Source of the DNA: Euglena gracilis
Taxonomy: Eukaryota; Euglenida; Euglenophyceae; Euglenales
DNA: 64,000 nucleotides
Assembly: GCA_039621445.1 (NCBI GenBank)
Contig: CP154957.1
Location: forward strand, 6,318,504 to 6,382,503
Direction of reading: 5' to 3'
A program made the position numbers and the translations under genes. Numbering within the stretch: position 1 is the first letter of the stretch; every line of letters begins with the position of its first letter. The notes under the pieces were generated by a model, which did no database searches, was not told the DNA's origin, and saw nothing but the letters and a program-made list of their open reading frames with translations. This document shows positions 57,615-64,000 of the stretch, piece after piece.

Positions 57615-57742
57615 GAAGCACCCCCCGCGCACGCACAAACACACCAGAACAGAACAGCCGGCAAGGAAAGCAGGACCTCACCATCTTCTTGTGCTTCGCC
57701 CTCTTGGTCCCTTCCTCCCCCTTCCTCTGTCGTGGGAGTCCG
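57585..57742 (+). repeat. DIRS-A right inverted terminal repeat
   Basis: GCCAACTCCGGCAACAAAGG to GGGAGTCCG; the outer 70 bp also complement the internal complementary region. Confidence 0.85.
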
Positions 57743-57785
57743 AAGGCATGGCCTCACAAGGGCAAAGTGCGGAGCCCGAGGTGTC

Positions 57786-57995
57786 GCGAAAAAAAGGCAC
57801 TGAGCGTGACCTCCTAGCCCAGCGCGCAAAAACAATCACTGCAAACCGCCGGCGGGCAAGGCGTGGCCTCACAATGGCACATTGCGGAGCCCGAGGTATC
57901 GCCCAGTTCGGCCCTTGGCCCCAAGCGTGGTCCTTGAGGGTGGCTCTTGACAAAGAAAAGCACTCAGCCTCACAATGGCAAAGTGCGGAGCCAGG
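57786..57995 (-). mobile_element. 5' terminal repeat of DIRS-C and a further DIRS end fragment
   Basis: 57786-57900 is a DIRS terminal repeat (minus: GATACCTCGGGCTCCGCA... to ...GTGCCTTTTTTTCGC) that continues the leader broken at 48494. 57950-57995 repeats GCCTCACAATGGCAAAGTGC once more, the end of yet another copy. Confidence 0.65.
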
Positions 57996-58015
57996 ATATA
58001 TGCATGCATGTATAT

Positions 58016-58080
58016 AGGGGGGGGGGAGGGTGGGTGGGTCCCGGCCGAGCCGGACCCACCCACCCTACCCCCCTGGGTCC
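58016..58080. repeat. Strong hairpin GGGTGGGTGGGTCC
   Basis: GGGTGGGTGGGTCCCGGC pairs with GCCGGACCCACCCACCC across a 3-base loop. Confidence 0.75.
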
Positions 58081-58820
58081 ACGACTTAAAAAAAAACCCC
58101 TGGACTGGACCTCCCCTCAGGGGGACGGTGGGTCCGACTTCAGAAATTCTCTTCGTTCAGAATTTGTCAGTGAAACTCCCCGCTGTTCAGACCGCCCGAA
58201 AATGTTCATTTGACACGGAGGATACCGTCATTCTTCTTCTTTGTGGATATGCCTTTTTCATTTTTCCCGGCTGAATAAAAGGCCAAAAACCCAGCTGATT
58301 CCTCAAGCAAAAAAAACCCCCAGTACCCCACAAGAAACGACAAATTGCGAGTTCGTGGTCGCTTGTGCCAACCAACTGTCACCCGAGAGGAATATACAGT
58401 TAATGACGATTGACAGAGGGCAGCGACTAAAAACTGCGGGTTCAGAGAGAAATACATGCGGCGGCTGATCGAAGAGGGTTTGTCCCAGTGATCAAGGCAT
58501 TGATTGTGATGAATATGGAAATTCACAAATTCAATGGTGTCGATGTTGTTCAAACCGCATTTAATAATAAACAGAGGGATTTTTTGGAGGGGACAAACCT
58601 TTGGGGGTGAACCAGTTTTCGTTTTGCACCGAAAAATGGGAACAGCAAGGACTTGTTTCCTGGTTGCTTAACTCATGGGGCCCATCAAAATATTCTTGAA
58701 CATCGTTTTGACAAAACTTGTCCAATTTCATTTTTCATAATTGGTCACAAAATCACAGAAGCCAACCAGGAACCAACTGCATAAAAACCTTCATGAGACA
58801 CGGGGTGGTGAATATATATA

Positions 58821-59917
58821 CAGCAGGGGAACTAAATAGTGGGACAGTCCACCGGAACTAAATAGTGGGACACTAAAAAAAAACGAAGTGCCCCCCCGGA
58901 ACTCACTCGAGCTGCACAAGATTTTTTTAGTTGCAAGGACTACAATGTCTATCGTTCTCGCATGAATAATTACTGGCATTTGCCATTCAAAGGATTGCAA
59001 TGAGCTGTGGGAAGGCTTCAATTACCTGTGGGCTCTCCGTGAGAGTCCAGGACAGCCACAATGCGGCTGGGCATAGATTCACACAAAACCCCAATTTGCT
59101 GGGGATCTTTGAACATCTTTGAAAGCGCGCTGGAGTGTGGACCACAATTCGTTTCAGTTAGAGAAAATGCAGAATTCCAGCTTTGCGGTCACCAACGGCA
59201 ATATGTGCTTGATTGGGTTTAGGTCGGGGTTCATCGGTGGCCAGGTGCCGGGTTCGTTTTTCGTTTTTCGAGACCCTGCAAGGGCAAAATTGGTGTGGGG
59301 GTGTTCAGATATCTGATGGCAGCGATAATTTGGTCACAAACAGCAACGAATGCATTCAGTTGTGAAAAAAATGTGTCGATGTGCGATCTGTGTGTGTATG
59401 TATGCGTGCAGGCAGGCATGTGTGCTCTGTGCGTGCATGTGCCAAGAAGTGGCCAGAGTGACCAAAAGTGACCCATTTTTGGACAAAGTGGCCAAAGGTG
59501 GCCCAAAATCACAGTCCATTTCACACAGTTTCCCTTACACATATTGCCGTTGGTGACCGCAAAGCTGGAATTCTGCATTTTCTCAAACCGAAACGAACTG
59601 TGGTCCAAACTCCAGCGCGCTTTCAAAGATGTTGCTCCCCAGCAAATTGGGGTTTTGTATGGATCCATGCCCAGCCGCATTGTGGCTGCCCTGGACTCTC
59701 ACGGAGCACAGGTTATTGAAGCCTTGCTACAGCACATTGCCATCCTTTGAATGGCAAATGCCAGTAATTATTCATGCGAGAACGATAGACACTGTGGTCC
59801 TTGCAGCGAAAAAAAATCTTGTGCAGCTCGGGTGAGTTTCGGGGGGGGGACTTCGTTTTTTTGAGTGTCCCACTATTTAGTTCCGGTGGATTGTCCCACT
59901 ATTTAGTTGTCCTACTG
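58821..59917. mobile_element. Fold-back Tc1/mariner remnant
   Basis: Flanked by TA on both sides. Ends contain GGAACTAAATAGTGGGACA twice at the left and inverted at the right. Arms of about 350-400 bp are inverted copies of each other, and each encodes the C-terminus of a Tc1/mariner transposase: NPDLNPIKHILPL, ELWSKLQRAFKDV, LYGSMPSRIVAALDSHGAQ. The middle (about 59225-59530) is unique. The transposase N-terminus is missing, so it is inactive. Confidence 0.8.
59544..59750 (+). pseudogene. Tc1/mariner transposase C-terminal fragment
   Basis: NRNELWSKLQRAFKDVAPQQ then SMPSRIVAALDSHGAQVIEA, the conserved end of Tc1/mariner DDE transposases. The left arm holds the same segment on the minus strand (about 59225-58985), including WPPMNPDLNPI, with frame breaks. 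Confidence 0.75.
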
Positions 59918-60540
59918 TATTTGTGCCATGATTAAACTGCAGGGGGGGGACAACATGGACCCTCAGCAAAAAAAAATAAAAAAACTGCAAAAAAAAACAA
60001 TTAAAAAAAACGCAAAAAAAAAACAACGCAAATTGCATTTAAAATCCTTTAAAGCTCCCGGTATATCCGCTTTTCCACTGAAGAGGACCTGAAAATTTCT
60101 TGGGCTCCGCCAGGGAAAGTTTTCCAATAAATAAACAAATAAATAGCATTTTGTTGACCAAAAAAAAAAGCAAAAATGCCAAAAAAATCAAATTTTTTGG
60201 TCTCGGGGGAAAATAGGGCAAAAATGAGGAATTTATCATAATCAAAAATGTTTCCACAAAAATCCAAAAATCGCCAAAGAAAACCACAAAAAAACACCCC
60301 AAACCCCCAAAATTTTGCCTGAATCGAAAAACGCAAAAAAAAACACAAAAAAAGCACTTGCGTTCCTACCTGTTAAACTGCTCAATCTTCGAGAAACCCA
60401 TAATTGGTTCAACCCAGGAGGTTTGGGTTGCATTTGAGCTGGGACAAACCCAGGCATACCAATAGCTTTGAGCAATTCGACAACTGGGTGATGAGAAAAG
60501 GCGACGACTGGGGCAGCAGGCAGGCTCGCTGTGGTTGCGC

Positions 60541-60582
60541 TCACTTCTTGTCGGCTTTCCGAGGCCCCTTCCTCAACACCAC
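60541..60582 (-). CDS. CLPB: CLPB last exon and stop
   Basis: Acceptor GCCGCAG (minus), VVLRKGPRKADKK then TGA at 60541-60543. Only 42 bp. Confidence 0.7.
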   Translation of the reverse strand: MVLRKGPRKADKK

Positions 60583-61690
60583 CTGCGGCACAAGGGTGAG
60601 GGTGAACGTAATTCTTTTAAAAAAATACGCTTTTTAAAAATTCTCAAATAAATAAAAAATTTAATAAATTTAAATAAACACCAAATCTCACGCTTGTTAA
60701 TGCTTGAGAAAGAACACAGAAATTCCGAATGGATGTGATGGTTGTCCCCTGGTCCAACTCAGAAACAAACACACTTGATGAACACTGTAGGGTTCCTTAA
60801 GGTTTGCTTGACGATTGTGTTCAGAGATGTTCATTTCCGAATTTCCCCCAAACTGAGTTTTTGACCCTCCTAGAAATGTGTCCTCCACTTTGCAGAGTAA
60901 ACTTCCCTCCTAAAGCAAAATTCGAGGACTGTTCCGTTGACACCGTGCCAACCACACAACATGCCAATGGAGCTGGGCGTCAGTGAAAAAATGCCAAATA
61001 ATGTGCTGTGACTTGAACGGGGGGGGGGGGGGTTTGAAGGAGGCGGAAGACACAACCAAATCCTGAGCTAATGGACACACCTCGTTGTCAGCCACACTCA
61101 AGATCACCGTGTCTCCCTCACCAATCACGTCCTCTTCGTGGGCAGCTGCCAACTTGCTGACAACCTGCCGTCCCACTTCATGCTGGATGGACCGGACCCC
61201 AAACCTTAAATCATACGCCTTGATGAGAAACTGCTCCAGGTCAACACCAGGCATTATTTTCTTTAAAGCGCCTTAAAAACCTTAAAAAAACCCATTTAAA
61301 TTTTTTTGGCCAAAATGCCTTGACGTGAAAAAACTTTAAAAAATTGGTCCTGGAAATTTTTTTAAATCTCGAAGCAAAAAAAAATCGCGAAATCTCAGCA
61401 AAATCAGGCCAACTCCAAGAAAAAAGTGCTTTCTGGCATCGCTGGGACATTGCCTATCCACCCAAAACTCAAAAAAAAGGGTTTGATTTTCACCCTGGAC
61501 CAACGTTGGTTCGATGCCCAGATGGCTCTTTGACCACTAATGGAAAACGGACGCCTAAAAAAAATACTTCAAAATTTCAAAATACCTTACAAATTTGAGA
61601 ATTCTCCCCATAAAAAAATAATGCCTGGTCAATACCCCACTCCAGGGTCATGTTGTGCCGCTTCTTGGCAATCTCCGCCCATTTTTCCAC
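60541..61690 (-). CDS. CLPB: AAA+ disaggregase of CLPB/SKD3 type, 3' end (three exons)
   Basis: Last 88 codons including stop. Encodes the end of the second-domain AAA+ module and the Clp C-terminal small domain: EKWAEIAKKRHNMTLEWGID, KAYDLRFGVRSIQHEVGRQV, SKLAAAHEEDVIGEGDT. Spacing and the RSI-HEV...LAAA pattern are nearer to SKD3 (mitochondrial-intermembrane-space CLPB) than to Hsp104/ClpB, which have GARPLxRxI here. Such proteins thread aggregated proteins using ATP. The ATPase motor, any ankyrin repeats and targeting sequence lie upstream (above 61690) and were not found before the window end. The tail VVLRKGPRKADKK is short. One GT-AG intron, one transposon-like nonconventional intron. 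Confidence 0.82.
60583..61080 (-). other. CLPB: CLPB last intron (GT-AG)
   Basis: GTGTGTCC to GCCGCAG on the minus strand. Contains a run of 14 G (plus strand) near 61020; nothing else recognised. Confidence 0.65.
61081..61242 (-). CDS. CLPB: CLPB exon, second from the end
   Basis: 54 codons from DLEQFLIKAYD to VILSVADNE; donor GAG|GTGTGT on the minus strand. Confidence 0.87.
61243..61630 (-). mobile_element. CLPB intron that is a complete family-2 MITE
   Basis: The 388-bp intron equals a transposon-like element. Minus strand: exon ...GGTATT, intron GAC then CAGGCATTATTTTTT, to GAAAATAATGCCTG then GTGTT, exon GACCTGG. Inverted ends CAGGCATTATTTT; 8-bp flanks GTATTGAC and GTGTTGAC agree at 7 of 8. 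No ORF. Confidence 0.88.
61631..61690 (-). CDS. CLPB: CLPB exon, third from the end
   Basis: Minus strand acceptor TTCCTCAG at 61691 side; 20 codons VEKWAEIAKKRHNMTLEWGI, phase 0 at both ends. Confidence 0.82.
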
Positions 61691-64000
61691 CTGAGGAATG
61701 TGACACAGCTTGGCACGGGTATTTGGACTGCCACTTCGATTTCAGTAATTGGATTTTATCATTGTTCCAAAAAAAATACTTCAGTGCTCCATGTGCTACT
61801 TGCTCCAGAATGAGATTTTATATGTTTCTCTGTCTCAAATTATTCCAAAAATCAGAAGCTTTTTTTGTGCGTTTGATGGGGGATTTTTCACCCCACAAAA
61901 ACCCCATTCTCCAGCCATCTGCCCCATAAGGGGTCAGCATGATGGAAATATCATGTTTGATCATTGCTTGCAATCAAAGCAAAAATCTGGAAAACTGATA
62001 AAATCTGATAAAATGGGGGGAATTAAGATTAAAAAAAAAAGGTCAGCAGGTTAGAGCCTAAATCCCGTACGGCCTCCTTATATCGAGCCCTGGCCAGGGA
62101 ATTAAATTAGAGTCTGGACCACACCATTGTTTACCGACCCCCAAACCAAAAAACCAGACAGTCGCTTTTAAAACCACTCCCCCACTTCCCAACCGCCCCC
62201 CCCCCCAGGAAAATCGGTCACTTTGGCCATTCGGCCAAAAATGCCTCAAAATCAAAAGATTTCTGCCAAAACCCACAAAAATTCCTAACCCCCCAAATGG
62301 AAAAAATTTCCTCCAGCACTGTTCGCCGAGCTGGAAATGAGGTTTTTGACGGGGTTTTTTTGGCTGATTTTGTTCCAAAAAATCCCAAACAAAACCAAAA
62401 ATGGGCATTTTCGGTCACTTTGCGGGTCCCAAAATTTTTTTGGCGCTTGGCACTGGTCACTGGAGAAAAATTTTCTATTAGCCAGCCCTGCTAGTGGACC
62501 CCCTCCCCAGGGGGGGGTCTAGAATTCCCACTAGCCAAATTTGGACTGGCTGCAATCCAGCCCCCCTTCCCCCAGAACCACCGTTTCCTGGCACATAAGG
62601 CTCAGACATAACCCTCCCCCCCAAAATAAGACCCGGGTCTTATTTTTGGGTCCGTTGCTGGAAGCCTCCAGGGGGGGTTCTTATTTTGGGGGGGGGTCTT
62701 ATTTTTGGATTTTTTCTTGACTGACCCGGGCCCAAAAAAACATCATTTTTCAGGTTCCCAAGAGCATTAAAAAAATTTTCCTTCGGCGCTTCGCGCCGTG
62801 TGTCAATTGGTGTAATTTGACATTTACCATGTTTTTTTGCACTTCAAAAATCTGAAATTTTTTGAAACTTCATCATTTTTGTGTATGAAATTGGGGTTTT
62901 CGGTAATTTTTCAGGGAAAATTTTCACCGTCCCTGGCGCTTTGCGCCGTCAAGGGGGGTCTTATTTATCGGGGAGTCTTATTTTTGGATTTTTGCTCGAT
63001 TGGCCCAGGGGGGGTCTTATTTTGGGGGGGTCTCATTTTTGGGGGGGTTATTCCCTGCATCGGAGCACTTTCGTGAGTGATATTTCGAGATGATGTGTGA
63101 AGGGCTCAAACAAATACCAAAGGGGTGAGAATTGATTTTTAGGCAACTCTTACGCCCCAAAAAAAGCCGCCTTAGGTGCCAAGGGCCATGGGCACCTGGT
63201 GGCTGGGTAGCAGAACCACCATTTCCTGGTTTCCAGATGCATGTCGCATTTTTTCCGCATGTTTTTCGCTTTTTTAGCGCTTTTTTTTTAACTTTTTGGC
63301 ACATTTTTTTTCCAATTTTCCGCAATTTTTTGAAAATTTTGAATTTTTTAAAACTGACATTTTCCTCGCGATTCTACGATATTTGTAATCTTGGTGCCAT
63401 TTTTGCATGTTTTTGGGCAATTTTTGCATTTTTGTGCATTGTTTTGCGTCTTTTCTCTCAGAGTTTGAACATTTTTGGGCATTTTTTCAAGGCCAGCCTG
63501 GCGTATTCCACCCCCTGGTGATAATATGACAGGGATTTTGTCAGCGCTTTTCGGGGTTGAGAAATAACTCAAAAAAAAACACCGGACAATACCTCCCTCA
63601 AAAAAAGCCCACAAAATGCTTTTCCCTTCTGGGGGCCAGCCAGGGAGGGTATTAAATGAGCGTCAGCCCTCCACCCCTTCAGACCGAGAGAGGTCCGGAA
63701 CCCTGGGGAACCGAAACTTTTCTTCGACGAAAAAGCGCCTAAGAACATGAAATTTTTGGTGTTTGCTTTGGTCGAGTATTCATAAAACAAAGTGTGTGGA
63801 AACGTGCTTTTGAGCCTTTTTTCAAGGTCCAAATATAGTTTGTGGAGGAGGAGGGGGGTCCGACCAGAGAGAAGTGCAGCCCTCCACAGTGCCCCACAGT
63901 ATTGTGGGTTACCCCCCCCCCAACTGTCACCCCCCACCCCACCCCACATTTTTGCCCAGAACAACATCCCTTTTTTGCACAAGTCAAATAGCCAAATTCC
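61691..64000 (-). other. Upstream intron(s) of CLPB, no exon recognised
   Basis: Holds a repeat near 62090-62520 (GGACCACACCATTGTTTA..., shared with about 6220-6560 and 15220-15510), the AATAAGACCC element at 62609-63050, and A/T-rich DNA. No further AAA+ motif was found. Confidence 0.5.
62609..63050. mobile_element. AATAAGACCC-family element, reverse of 3012-3456
   Basis: Begins TAACCCTCCCCCCCAAAATA and ends TTTTTGGGGGGGTTA. Interior matches 3012-3456 in reverse complement, including CGGCGCTTCGCGCCG. Confidence 0.7.

Larger units (their letters stand above)
53101..57742 (+). mobile_element. DIRS-A: nearly complete DIRS retroelement
   Basis: 4642 bp inserted into the DIRS-B 5' terminal repeat between GGCGAGC and AAGGCATGGCC, with no target duplication, as usual for DIRS elements. 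Inverted terminal repeats at 53101-53228 and 57585-57742. The internal complementary region (57262-57366) is complementary to both outer ends (53101-53140 and 57672-57742), the structure thought to template the full circle. Contains gag, RT, RNase H, methyltransferase and recombinase. One frame change at a G9 run (55590-55598). Confidence 0.92.
48495..57785 (-). mobile_element. DIRS-B: DIRS retroelement split by DIRS-A
   Basis: Minus-strand element of 4649 bp once the DIRS-A insertion (53101-57742) is removed. 3' terminal repeat at 48495-48660, internal complementary region at about 48797-48895, 5' terminal repeat at 52990-53100 plus 57743-57785. Order gag, RT, RNase H, Dam-like methyltransferase, tyrosine recombinase. 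Inserted into the 5' terminal repeat of DIRS-C (AGCTCC before, GCGAAAAAAAGGCAC after). Frameshifts make it inactive. Confidence 0.85.

Overview
The window is nuclear DNA of a microbial eukaryote, most likely a euglenid alga. Coding pieces are short, GC-rich exons split by introns of 0.4-3 kb that are full of low-complexity C/G and A/T runs. Part of the introns are ordinary GT-AG introns. Others can be joined in frame only by the rule known for euglenid nonconventional introns: CAG at intron positions +4 to +6 and CTG at -8 to -6. A possible spliced-leader acceptor 8 bases before a start codon fits the same assignment. No species was identified.

Layout. (1) 0.3-8.2 kb, plus strand: 3' part of an armadillo-repeat protein gene, five exons visible. 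(2) 8.2-15.0 kb: intergenic, rich in small inverted-repeat elements. (3) 15.0-29.3 kb, plus strand: a complete gene for the 26S proteasome lid subunit Rpn5/PSMD12, 13 exons whose summed length is 1521 nt (506 codons plus stop) with every phase consistent. (4) 31.6-58.0 kb: a retrotransposon cluster. DIRS-type (tyrosine-recombinase) elements are nested inside each other's terminal repeats, next to an LTR element that carries a gag-like region and a second, inverted, truncated copy. (5) 58.8-59.9 kb: a fold-back Tc1/mariner remnant. (6) 60.5-61.7 kb, minus strand: the last three exons of an AAA+ disaggregase gene of the CLPB/SKD3 type; its 5' part lies beyond the window or was not recognised.

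Main point of interest. Several short inverted-repeat elements in the window start with CAG, end with CTG and are flanked by exact or near-exact 8-bp direct repeats, the signature of hAT-type transposons. One of them is exactly a spliced intron (CLPB, 61243-61630), and the PSMD12 intron at 28035-28408 begins with the terminal repeat of another family. If the splice cuts fall after base 5 of each 8-bp duplication, removal of the intron restores the uninterrupted exon, and the CAG(+4)/CTG(-8) consensus becomes simply the transposon end plus the duplicated target. The window therefore looks like a snapshot of transposon-derived introns: free copies, a young intron copy, and older introns in which only CAG and CTG remain.

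The retroelements add a second story: DIRS element A sits in the 5' terminal repeat of B, B in that of C, and a small copy E in that of F. Three of three mappable insertions hit terminal repeats of related elements. None of the retroelement copies looks fully intact; A is nearest, with one reading-frame shift at a run of nine G.
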